Assembly: GCA_020634615.1 (NCBI GenBank)
Contig: JACKBI010000011.1
Coordinates: 154,938-218,937, forward strand
Length of the DNA: 64,000 nt
Origin: Anaerolineales bacterium
GTDB lineage: Bacteria; Chloroflexota; Anaerolineae; JAAEKA01
Direction: 5' to 3'
Each line of letters starts with the position of its first letter. Positions within the stretch are counted from its first letter, which is position 1. A program made the position numbers and the translations under genes. The notes below the pieces were generated by a model. That model did no database searches, had not been told where the DNA came from, and saw only the letters and a list, made by a program, of their open reading frames with translations. Shown in pieces: positions 8,732 through 15,911 of the stretch.

Positions 8732-9776
8732 GCGACTCGTCTCCTTCGAAGATCTGGGAAATATCTACGCCCTGCGCGCTTTGCTGAGCCAGGCGCAGCA
8801 GCGGCGGATCGATGTCATCCTTGGGGCGTTGCAACAATGGGCTGACCGAGCGTCGCGTCCAGATGCGGAAGATCACCTCGGCCAGCAGCGGGGCTACCGA
8901 CTTCACCACCAGCTTCGGGTGCATCTTCTCTGGCGGGACATGCACCGTGTTGGTCACCACCAGTTGCTTGATGTAATCCAGCTTGTCCAGCCGCTCCAGC
9001 GCCGTTGGCAGCAACACCGGGTGGGTAATCGCGAGGTAGATCTCCGGCCGCGCACCCGCCTCGATCAGGCCGTCAAGCTGCGTCAAGATGCTGCCGCCCG
9101 CGATCACGTCATCGATTACGATCGGAATTTTGTCGCGGATGTCGCCAACGACATGGGTGGTGCGCACCTGGTGAAAGCCTTCGCGCCGTTTGTGCATCAG
9201 CACCAGCGGCAACTGCAGCAGCTCGGCAAAGCGGCTGGCCAGCTTGGTCCGCCCCACATCCGGTGAGACGACAACCGCGTCGCGAAACTTGGGATCGTCC
9301 TTGAAATGCGCCGCCAGCACCTTGCGCGCCGACAGCGGATCGACCGGGATGTCGAAGAAACCCTGAGTCGCTTCAGCATGAATGTCCACATAGATGACGC
9401 GACTGGCGCCCAGCTCCTGCATCATCCGCGCCACCACACGCGCGCTGATCGCTTCACGGCCAACTGCCATGCGCTCCTGGCGTCCGTACGGGAAGTAGGG
9501 CATGACCACAGTGATGCTGTGTACCGAGGCGCGGTGAAACGCGTCCAGATAGAGCAGCAGTTCCATCAAGTGATCGTTGACGGGAGCGGAACAGGGCTGG
9601 ATCAGGAAAACGTCGTCGCCGCGGACCAGTTCGTTGATTTGAACGTGGATTTCGCTGTCAGGCAGGTAGGTAGTTTTGCAGTAGCCAAGGCTTTCTTGCT
9701 TGAGGACGGCCGAAACTTCTTCGGCCAATGAACGATTAGCACTACCACTGAACAGGCGCAGTGGATACTCAGGCAT
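8715..9776 (-). CDS. prs: ribose-phosphate pyrophosphokinase
   Basis: 353 residues; makes PRPP from ribose 5-phosphate and ATP for nucleotide, His and Trp synthesis. Visible landmarks: FSGSANRSLAEEV at the N-terminus, MPYFPYGRQERM, the catalytic-His region VDIHAEATQGFFDIPVDPL, VVSPDVGRTK, and the flexible loop HKRREGF. The PRPP-binding loop reads VIDDVIAGGSIL where typical bacterial enzymes have VDDMIDTAGT, so the DTGGT-type residues are partly replaced. The protein is also about 35 residues longer than usual at the C-terminus. Most likely a true but divergent PRPP synthetase. GGAGGAG precedes the ATG. It is divergent from rdgB, with 108 bp between. Confidence 0.85.
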   Translation of the reverse strand: MPEYPLRLFSGSANRSLAEEVSAVLKQESLGYCKTTYLPDSEIHVQINELVRGDDVFLIQPCSAPVNDHLMELLLYLDAFHRASVHSITVVMPYFPYGRQERMAVGREAISARVVARMMQELGASRVIYVDIHAEATQGFFDIPVDPLSARKVLAAHFKDDPKFRDAVVVSPDVGRTKLASRFAELLQLPLVLMHKRREGFHQVRTTHVVGDIRDKIPIVIDDVIAGGSILTQLDGLIEAGARPEIYLAITHPVLLPTALERLDKLDYIKQLVVTNTVHVPPEKMHPKLVVKSVAPLLAEVIFRIWTRRSVSPLLQRPKDDIDPPLLRLAQQSAQGVDISQIFEGDESLVTVD

Positions 9777-9884
9777 GGCGGCGACTCCTCCATAGTGCAG
9801 CTGGCTGGCAATTCATCGCCTGTGGATTATATGTTATGATTGGCACACGGTCAATTTGCCATCCCAAATTGGAGGAACGCTGTC

Positions 9885-10520
9885 GTGTCGCCAACCAGAC
9901 TTCTTATCGCCACTCACAATCCCGGCAAGGTGCGCGAATACCGCGAACTGCTGGCTGATCTGCCGTTGGAAGTAACCTACCTGGACGCCGAGGGGATCAC
10001 CTTCGAAGTCGATGAAACGGGTTCCACCTTCGAAGAAAACGCCATCTTGAAAGCACGCGCCTATGCCGCCGCGACTGGCCTGCTGACCTGGGCCGACGAC
10101 TCCGGGCTGGAAGTCGACGCGCTGAACGGCGAGCCGGGGGTCAGATCAGCGCGGTACGGGGCGCCGGACGCCCGCAGCGACAAGGAACGCACTCATTATC
10201 TGCTGGCAAAGCTGGCTGGCGTACCTGCGGCGGATCGCAGCGCGCGCTTCCGCTGTGTTGTGGCTCTGGTTGCGCCATCCGGCGAGGTGCAAACCGCGGA
10301 AGGCGCCTTCGATGGTCGCGTGGCCGATGCTGCGCGTGGCGACAATGGCTTTGGCTACGACCCGGTGTTTCTTGTCGCGGATTTCGACTACGCTTGCACG
10401 CTGGCAGAACTGGAACCGGCTGTCAAGAACCAGATCAGCCATCGCGGACGGGCGGCGCGCAACGCCAGAGTCAAACTGGCGCAGATGATGGAGACCAGGC
10501 AGCATGAGGAGTCGTCATGA
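9885..10520 (+). CDS. rdgB: non-canonical purine NTP pyrophosphatase (RdgB/HAM1)
   Basis: 211 residues. Hydrolyses dITP, XTP and similar to the monophosphate plus pyrophosphate, keeping them out of DNA and RNA. Family motifs: LLIATHNPGKVREYRELL at the N-terminus (substrate site), STFEENAILKARAYA, TWADDSGLEVDALNGEPGV, RSARYG, and GDNGFGYDPVF near the C-terminus. A longer reading frame opens at 9840, but GGAGG at 9871-9875 sits 9 bp before the GTG at 9885, and homologues start here. Its stop overlaps the next gene (ATGA, 10517-10520). Confidence 0.9.
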   Translation: MSPTRLLIATHNPGKVREYRELLADLPLEVTYLDAEGITFEVDETGSTFEENAILKARAYAAATGLLTWADDSGLEVDALNGEPGVRSARYGAPDARSDKERTHYLLAKLAGVPAADRSARFRCVVALVAPSGEVQTAEGAFDGRVADAARGDNGFGYDPVFLVADFDYACTLAELEPAVKNQISHRGRAARNARVKLAQMMETRQHEESS

Positions 10521-11353
10521 CCGATCAGACAGAGGAACTTGTTTCGATTGACAAGCAGTCCGCGTGGGCATCCGAACTCTGGCGGGCCTATTTGACCGGC
10601 GATCATTCGCGACTGGGTCTGAAGGTCCATGCTGTCAACAGAGTTTTCAGGTACCTGCCATCCGAGACGCGCTGTCGGGTCTGCAATGCGCCTTTTCAAG
10701 GCGTTGGCGGCGCAGTTGTGAGGTTGGCAGGATTTGGCGCCGGTCACTCCAGCTTCAACCCCAGTCTGTGTGATCGCTGCGAGAAGATCGTCAAGAAGTA
10801 CCAGGTCGGGCTGGAAATGCAGCTCACGATGCTGTTTGCCGATGTACGCAGCTCAACCAGCCTGGCTGAGCAGATCGGCCCGGTGCAGTTTCATCGCCTT
10901 ATCAACCGCTACTATATTGTTTGTGCTGAGCAGTTGGGCCAGTCTGATGCCCTGATCAACCGACTGATCGGTGACGCCCTCATTGGTCTCTATGTCCCGG
11001 GCATCGCCGGTCCGCAACACGGACGTAAGGCAGTTGAGGCGGCCCGCGGGCTTCTTCGTGCAACCGGTTACAACACCCCCGAAGGCCCCTGGATTCAGGT
11101 CGGGGTCGGCATACACACCGGCGTTGCCTATGTCGGCGCGGTGGGTTCCAGCACCAGCGTGAGCGACATCACTGTGCTGGGCGACCCGGCCAATGTCGCC
11201 GCGCGCCTGGCATCGGAAGCGCGGCCCGGCGAAATATTGGTAAGCGAAGCAACCTGCCAGATGGCCCGCATGCCCCTTTCCGATTGCGAGCAGCGCACAC
11301 TGACTCTGAAAGGACGCTCGGAAGCCATCGGAGTTCGCGTTATTCGGAGCTAG
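10517..11353 (+). CDS. class III adenylate/guanylate cyclase-domain protein with N-terminal Cys motif
   Basis: 278 residues. The C-terminal two thirds (about 95-265) are a class III cyclase homology domain: QLTMLFADVRSSTSLAEQIG with the metal-binding aspartate, then RLIGDALIGLYVPG, then GVGIHTGVAYVGAVGS and TVLGDPANVAARLASEA. The N-terminal part has a paired-cysteine motif, CRVC (about 54-57) and CDRCE (about 87-91), which could bind a metal and act as a sensor. No membrane helix is seen, so it should be cytosolic. It probably makes cAMP or cGMP, but substrate is not decided by sequence alone. It is translationally coupled to rdgB, an unusual partner. Confidence 0.8.
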   Translation: MTDQTEELVSIDKQSAWASELWRAYLTGDHSRLGLKVHAVNRVFRYLPSETRCRVCNAPFQGVGGAVVRLAGFGAGHSSFNPSLCDRCEKIVKKYQVGLEMQLTMLFADVRSSTSLAEQIGPVQFHRLINRYYIVCAEQLGQSDALINRLIGDALIGLYVPGIAGPQHGRKAVEAARGLLRATGYNTPEGPWIQVGVGIHTGVAYVGAVGSSTSVSDITVLGDPANVAARLASEARPGEILVSEATCQMARMPLSDCEQRTLTLKGRSEAIGVRVIRS

Positions 11354-11365
11354 GTGATCGCCGCA

Positions 11366-11436
11366 ACGTCACTCCCGCGAAGGCGGGAGTCCAGTGCTTA
11401 CAACAGATGGATTCCCGCGAAGGCGGGAATGACGGG
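11366..11436. repeat. paired-hairpin dispersed repeat (copy 1 of 3)
   Basis: Two nearby hairpins with CCCGCGAAGGCGGG cores, flanked by CGTCA...TCCA and GGAT...TGACG. Together they form an outer inverted repeat. Related copies occur at 14675-14742 and 44176-44242. It lies between the cyclase stop and the DinB gene. Confidence 0.85.
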
Positions 11437-11495
11437 GACAGCGAGCAGTTTGTCAGAACTGCCATATCCGAGAACTTGATCTCAAGGAGAAACAA

Positions 11496-11987
11496 ATGGA
11501 ACAAGAAGGACAATCGACGCTCGACGTGATCTACGAGAACTGGCGCGGCTACAACGCGAAGCTGCAAAGCTGTGTCACCCCGCTGACCGATGAGCAACTC
11601 CTGCTGCAACCGGCGCCGGGCATGTGGCCGCTGGGGCAGGTTTTGCAGCACATCATATTGGTCCGGGCCGGCTGGTTCAGCGCGACTCTGCAGGACCCCG
11701 ATGAGGCAATGGACGGTTATATGCTGTGGGGCCAGCGCGAGTCACCGCCCCGCAGCGCGGCGGAGCTGGTGCGTGGTCTCGAGGAAACGTGGGCGTTCAT
11801 CGACTCCCGCTTGCAGCGCTGGACGCCCGCCGACTGCGCCAAGACATTTCCCGATGAATGGGAGGGCCAGGTATACCAGGTGTCGCGCAGCTGGGTGATT
11901 TACCATGTGCTGGAACACGACCTGCATCACGGCAGCGAAGCCTCGCTGATCCTCGGCATGAACGGCCTGCAAGGCCTCGATCTTTGA
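11496..11987 (+). CDS. DinB-family protein
   Basis: 163 residues. A four-helix DinB/YfiT-like fold is indicated by the three-His metal pattern: QVLQHIILVRAGW (about residue 51), then YHVLEHDLHHGSEAS near the C-terminus (about 137-148). Family members bind a divalent metal and some use it for thiol-S-transferase reactions (bacillithiol or mycothiol), but most are uncharacterised. CAAGGAG precedes the ATG. Convergent with the next gene, 5 bp apart, with no room for a terminator. Confidence 0.75.
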   Translation: MEQEGQSTLDVIYENWRGYNAKLQSCVTPLTDEQLLLQPAPGMWPLGQVLQHIILVRAGWFSATLQDPDEAMDGYMLWGQRESPPRSAAELVRGLEETWAFIDSRLQRWTPADCAKTFPDEWEGQVYQVSRSWVIYHVLEHDLHHGSEASLILGMNGLQGLDL

Positions 11988-11992
11988 TCGGT

Positions 11993-12733
11993 TTACGGGA
12001 CGTTGCGCAGAAATTCTGCGATCGTTTCGACGAGGTCTTCCGGCGCTTCCAGCGTCACCATGTGTCCGGCATTCGGAACAAGATGCAGGCGTGCATCTGG
12101 CAGGTGCTGAGCCAGATACTCGCTGAACTTGGGCGGGGTCATGATGTCGGCGCTGCCGCAAATCGTCAACGCCGGGGTGTGGATCGACGGCAGGTCGGCG
12201 CGCAGATCGAACGCATCGCACGCTGCATAGTCGCCGTGAACCACAGTCGGCGACTCCTGCAGCAACTGCTTCAGATAGATGCGCTTCTGCTGTTCCGTGG
12301 CCAGCGGTCCGTGGCACCACTCGGTGATCTGGCGGGCAGTCGCATCGAAGTCGCTCAGCAACCCGTCGAGAATCGCTGGCGCGACCCGCAGCTTGCCACC
12401 GGTGCCCACCAGCACCATGCCGGCCAGCCTTCCGCCGTAGTGCAACGCAAAATCCTGGACCACCGCGCCGCCCATGGAATGGCCGGCCAGCACAACCCGC
12501 TCCAATCCCTGAGCCTCGCAGAACTCGAAAATCACCTCGCGATATGCTGCGACGGTGTTGCACCCTTCCCCCTCGGATCTGCCGTGTCCAGGCAGATCCA
12601 GCGCGTAGACCGTCCAGTCAGGCAGACGGCGCAGCACGGCCGGCCAGTGCTGATGCGTTCCGCCCGCGCCGTGAATCAGTACCAGCGGCGGCTTGCGGCG
12701 GGTGAGGTCATTTCGGCTGAGTTGGAAAAACAT
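11993..12733 (-). CDS. alpha/beta hydrolase
   Basis: 246 residues with a standard alpha/beta hydrolase fold. The oxyanion motif is LIHGAGGTHQHW (about 18-29), the nucleophile elbow is AGHSMGG (Ser about 91), the acid is probably in CGSADIMTPP, and the catalytic His is in NAGHMVTLEAPE near the end. Close relatives include esterases, C-C hydrolases and haloperoxidases; the substrate cannot be predicted. No signal peptide, so cytosolic. No clear ribosome-binding site was found before the ATG. Confidence 0.82.
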   Translation of the reverse strand: MFFQLSRNDLTRRKPPLVLIHGAGGTHQHWPAVLRRLPDWTVYALDLPGHGRSEGEGCNTVAAYREVIFEFCEAQGLERVVLAGHSMGGAVVQDFALHYGGRLAGMVLVGTGGKLRVAPAILDGLLSDFDATARQITEWCHGPLATEQQKRIYLKQLLQESPTVVHGDYAACDAFDLRADLPSIHTPALTICGSADIMTPPKFSEYLAQHLPDARLHLVPNAGHMVTLEAPEDLVETIAEFLRNVP

Positions 12734-12786
12734 GAATTTGACCGGTAATCAGGAGCAGATGGGCGGGTAGCCACGAAAGCAATTCG

Positions 12787-13083
12787 TTATACAACCACTT
12801 CTGGTAGGAATTCCAATGTCACTTGACGCCCTATGCGACCTTCGAGAGTAATCAGCATCTCCAAACTGAACTTCTCCCACCTACCATGGACCAAATCGGA
12901 GACGCGTGCCTGTGAAACGCCCAGTCTTCTCGCTGCTTCGGCATGGCTCATGCCGGCGGTGTCGATGGACTGGCGCAGGTCATGCATCAACTTAGCGCGC
13001 ATTTGTAAAATCGCTGCCTCTCCCGGCTCAAATCCGAGATCGGTAAAAACATTCCCAGTGGACTCAATGATCGTTTCACTCAT
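12787..13083 (-). CDS. HigA/XRE-type antitoxin
   Basis: 98 residues. A helix-turn-helix of the XRE class covers about residues 42-75 (SHAEAARRLGVSQARVSDLV, then HGRWEKFSLEMLITLEG), followed by a short beta segment (RQVTLEFLPE). This matches antitoxins that neutralise Gp49/HigB-type mRNA interferases and repress their own promoter. It lies 3 bp after the toxin gene, in the toxin-first order typical of HigBA systems. Confidence 0.85.
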   Translation of the reverse strand: MSETIIESTGNVFTDLGFEPGEAAILQMRAKLMHDLRQSIDTAGMSHAEAARRLGVSQARVSDLVHGRWEKFSLEMLITLEGRIGRQVTLEFLPEVVV

Positions 13084-13086
13084 CGA

Positions 13087-13401
13087 CTACTCCTCGATCT
13101 GTCGGTAGCGTTGTCGTGCAAGTTCGATGTCCTCGCGTCGGGTCTTGCGAGTCTTCTTCTGAAACGCGTGAAGCACATAGACGGCGCTTTCGAATTTAGC
13201 GACATAAAGCACCCGCCACTCACCGAGAACGCGAATACGAATCTCTCTCACACCCGGTCCGACATTCGTCATCGGCTTCCAGTCTGACGGATCACGCCCG
13301 CGCTGTATGGTGAACAATTCAAATCCGACTTGTCTACGCGCTTCAGCCGGGAAATCGCGCAGATCTTCCAGGCTTGAACCAACGAATCTTAGCGGCTTCA
13401 T
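13087..13401 (-). CDS. HigB/Gp49-like (RelE superfamily) toxin
   Basis: 104 residues. The sequence has the RelE-superfamily pattern: an N-terminal helix (SLEDLRDFPAEARRQVGFEL), then VREIRIRVLGEWRVLYVAKF and VYVLHAFQKKTRKTRREDIE with the conserved basic C-terminal cluster. Such toxins cleave mRNA at the ribosome when free of antitoxin. It is the first gene of the pair. A perfect TATAAT ends 8 bp before the ATG, so the message is probably leaderless. Confidence 0.85.
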   Translation of the reverse strand: MKPLRFVGSSLEDLRDFPAEARRQVGFELFTIQRGRDPSDWKPMTNVGPGVREIRIRVLGEWRVLYVAKFESAVYVLHAFQKKTRKTRREDIELARQRYRQIEE

Positions 13402-13409
13402 TGGCCAGC

Positions 13410-13439
13410 ATTATACAACTTCTTGACAGATCCGGCTAA
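13410..13439 (-). promoter_or_regulatory. promoter of the toxin-antitoxin pair, likely leaderless
   Basis: On the minus strand TATAAT occupies 13415-13410 with a poor -35 (TTAGCC, 18-bp spacer). The expected start is about 13403-13401, at the toxin ATG, with no Shine-Dalgarno sequence between. Confidence 0.5.
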
Positions 13440-13570
13440 GCGGTCCAGAAATAGCAACCTACGGGTTGAGCCGGTGGTAGTGTCGCGAGCATTGGAAATA
13501 AAGATCTTCCATCAGCCAGGTAACGCGCGCGGCCAGACTGCTCACCGGATCCGGTTGGTACAGAAACGAA

Positions 13571-13599
13571 AAAGCTCCAGAGAACATTCCCTGGAGCTT
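13571..13599 (-). terminator. rho-independent terminator of trxB
   Basis: A 9-bp stem (AAGCTCCAG with CTGGAGCTT) around a loop of 10 nt, followed on the minus strand by TTTTTCG. It lies 20 bp after the trxB stop. Confidence 0.8.
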
Positions 13600-13619
13600 C
13601 AGTCTGGACAGAATTCAGA

Positions 13620-14633
13620 TCACGCCAGCACGGGCACGGCCAGGCCATGTTCGGCCAGAATCTCGTGGTAGCTCTGCGCTTCCAACTCGCCGAGGAACTT
13701 CTCGGCTTCCATGGCTGCAGCCGCGCCCTGGCCGGCTGATGTCACGACCTGGCGGAACACCGAGTCCTGGATCTCGCCGCCGGCGAAGACGCCGTGGACG
13801 CTGGTGTGCATGCGCTTGTCGGTGATCACGTAGCCCGCTTCATCGATCTCAAGCTGACCGCGGAACAGTTCCGAGTTGGGCGTGTGGCCGATGAAGATAA
13901 ACACGCCGTCCACCGGGAAATCGTAGACCTCGTTGGTTTTCAGATCGCGCAACGTCGCCGAAACGACCTTCGCCGGCGTACCGTTGCCATTGCCGCCCGA
14001 TGCGTTGATCCGCTCGACGACGTGACTCCACTTGTAGTCCATCTTGGGATTGCTGGCAGCCCGGTCTTGCAGGATCTTGCTGGCGCGCAACTCGTCGCGG
14101 CGATGCACGACTGTCACTTTGTTGGCGAACTTGGTCAGGAACAACCCCTCTTCCAACGCGCTGTCGCCACCGCCGACCACAATGACGTCCTTGCCGCGGA
14201 AGAAGAAGCCGTCGCACGTGCCGCAGTAGCTGACGCCAAAACCGGTGTATTCCTTCTCACCCGGCACGCCCAGCTTGCGCGGCGTGGCGCCGGTGGAAAT
14301 GATTACCGACTCTGCACGGTATTCCTTGCCGCTGGCCGTGCTGACAGTGAACGGATGCTGCGTGAAGTCCACGCTGCTTACATAGTCGTATTCGATGCGC
14401 GCGCCGAACTTCTCGGCCTGCTTCTGAAACTTCTCCACCATTTCGGGACCGGTCAGGCCCTCGGGGAATCCGGGATAGTTCTCCACCTCATAGGTGATGG
14501 CAACCTGTCCGCCGATCTCGTTGCCGGTGATCAGCAGCGGGTTCAAATTGGCGCGGGCGGTGTAAAGCGCGGCAGTGAAGCCGGCCGGGCCGCTGCCGAC
14601 AATGATCATCTTCTCAACGTTGTTGTTGGTCAT
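13620..14633 (-). CDS. trxB: thioredoxin-disulfide reductase
   Basis: 337 residues; NADPH-dependent flavoenzyme that reduces thioredoxin. FAD-binding GSGPAGFTAALYTARANL at the N-terminus (about 12-29), the redox-active CGTC pair in GVSYCGTCDGFFFRG (about 133-147), the NADPH motif GGGDSALEEGLFL, and a C-terminal FAD segment GVFAGGEIQD. Chain length is typical apart from a tail of about 20 residues. The active site is CGTC rather than CATC, a tolerated variant. GAGGT precedes the ATG. A terminator follows. Confidence 0.92.
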   Translation of the reverse strand: MTNNNVEKMIIVGSGPAGFTAALYTARANLNPLLITGNEIGGQVAITYEVENYPGFPEGLTGPEMVEKFQKQAEKFGARIEYDYVSSVDFTQHPFTVSTASGKEYRAESVIISTGATPRKLGVPGEKEYTGFGVSYCGTCDGFFFRGKDVIVVGGGDSALEEGLFLTKFANKVTVVHRRDELRASKILQDRAASNPKMDYKWSHVVERINASGGNGNGTPAKVVSATLRDLKTNEVYDFPVDGVFIFIGHTPNSELFRGQLEIDEAGYVITDKRMHTSVHGVFAGGEIQDSVFRQVVTSAGQGAAAAMEAEKFLGELEAQSYHEILAEHGLAVPVLA

Positions 14634-14674
14634 AAGAGTTACCTCAATTCATTCTCTTTCTGTAACTGCTCACC

Positions 14675-14742
14675 CGTCATTCCGCGGAGGCGGGAATCCA
14701 CGTCTTCACAGGCGCTAGACTCCCGCGGAGGCGGGAGTGACG
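14675..14742. repeat. paired-hairpin dispersed repeat (copy 2 of 3)
   Basis: Same architecture as at 11366, with cores CCGCGGAGGCGG twice, outer CGTCATTCC...GGAATCCA and GACTCCC...GGGAGTGACG. It lies upstream of trxB, in the 216-bp gap to prmA. Confidence 0.85.
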
Positions 14743-14849
14743 CAACAGTAAAGGCTGAGTAGTTATCTCTTTCTGTTTTATGGGACGCGTCCCGCTGCGT
14801 CGCTCTTACCTGCGGCGCGCTGGGCCGTTACCTGACTTTGGATGCGCGG

Positions 14850-15788
14850 CTAGCTGCTTTGGTTACGGCGGGCAGCCAGCGCCACCCAGTCACCCTCTTC
14901 GACCCGCTCGACCAGGCGCAGATCGTGGCGTTGCAGCGCGGCCAGCACGTCGTCCGCCCGCGGTTCGATGATCCCGCTCATGATCAGGACGCCATCCGCT
15001 GCCAGCAAGTCAGCCATGCCCTCGTCCAGCAATAAGACGATCACTTCGGCCAGTATGTTGGCGACGACTACCGGCCAGCCCTGCGGTCGCTCATCGAGCG
15101 ATGGCAGCGATCCGGCGCGCGCCTGAACCAGATGTGTCAGGCCATTGCGCTGACAGTTCTCCACTGTGGCTTCCACCGCGATCGGGTCGATGTCGGTGGC
15201 CAGGATCGACACTGCGCCCAGCCGGCCGGCGGCGATGGAGAGCACGCCTGACCCGCAGCCCACGTCCAGCACGGCGTCGCCCGGCTGCACAGCCCGCTCC
15301 AGCGCCGCCATACACAGCCGCGTGCTGGGATGCAACCCCGTGCCGAAGGCCATGCCCGGATCGAGGATCACCGGCAGCCGCCCGCGGGCAGCCTCCAACA
15401 CAGCTTCGTCGTCCGCCAGCCAGGCCGGCACGATGATCAGCCGCTCGCCCACCGGCAGCGGCGCGTAGCTGGCCTTCCACGCGTTGGCCCAGTCCTGCTC
15501 CTCCAGATCGCGGATCAACGGCTCAGGCAGCGGGTAGATGCGACTCAGGAACCACAGGCCTTCGCGAATCTGTTGCACGACTTCAGCGCGGTCATCGCCG
15601 TTGGCGGCCACGTAGGTGCGGACCGTGATCACAGGATCGACCAACTCACCCACCGGGTCGTAGCCGCCGACCTCGATCACCGCGGCGGTGTCGGCCTCGC
15701 CGGGCCGGCTGTTGAAGCGGTTGAACAGCTCAGCCACCGCCTCCGCACCCTCGCCGTCGCATTCGACACTGATTTCGGTCCACTTCAC
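14850..15788 (-). CDS. prmA: ribosomal protein L11 methyltransferase
   Basis: 312 residues. Trimethylates ribosomal protein L11 using SAM. The N-terminal substrate-recognition domain starts MKWTEISVECDGEGAEAVAE. The linker leads to IILDPGMAFGTGLHPSTRLC-type residues (DPGMAFGTGLHPST) and to the SAM-binding motif VLDVGCGSGVLSIAAGRLGA. VVANILAEVIVLLL follows as the catalytic NxL-type motif. The start is GTG. It lies 123 bp downstream of dnaJ on the same strand, with a (GAGTAC)n inverted repeat between. Confidence 0.9.
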   Translation of the reverse strand: MKWTEISVECDGEGAEAVAELFNRFNSRPGEADTAAVIEVGGYDPVGELVDPVITVRTYVAANGDDRAEVVQQIREGLWFLSRIYPLPEPLIRDLEEQDWANAWKASYAPLPVGERLIIVPAWLADDEAVLEAARGRLPVILDPGMAFGTGLHPSTRLCMAALERAVQPGDAVLDVGCGSGVLSIAAGRLGAVSILATDIDPIAVEATVENCQRNGLTHLVQARAGSLPSLDERPQGWPVVVANILAEVIVLLLDEGMADLLAADGVLIMSGIIEPRADDVLAALQRHDLRLVERVEEGDWVALAARRNQSS

Positions 15789-15810
15789 GGTCGCGTGCCT
15801 CTGCTCCCGA

Positions 15811-15893
15811 TCGTACTCGTACTCCTACTCGTACTCGTTCTCTCTCGGTTCTTTTCAGACGAGTACGAGGACGAGTAGGAGTACGAGTACGAG
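15811..15893. repeat. hexanucleotide inverted repeat (GTACTC/GAGTAC)
   Basis: The left arm (15811-15838) is made of CTCGTA-type hexamers and the right arm (15859-15893) is its near-perfect reverse complement with one extra hexamer. The 20-nt loop is pyrimidine-rich. It can form a stem of about 22-28 bp between dnaJ and prmA. Confidence 0.8.
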
Positions 15894-15911
15894 GTTGAGT
15901 GCGAGGAAGAA

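Noticed and set aside
11366..11436. CRISPR array
   Set aside because: Only two hairpins without regular spacers, also found at two other places as a dispersed repeat.
13423..13428. TTGACA on the plus strand as a promoter
   Set aside because: No -10 at a suitable distance downstream and no plus-strand gene follows.
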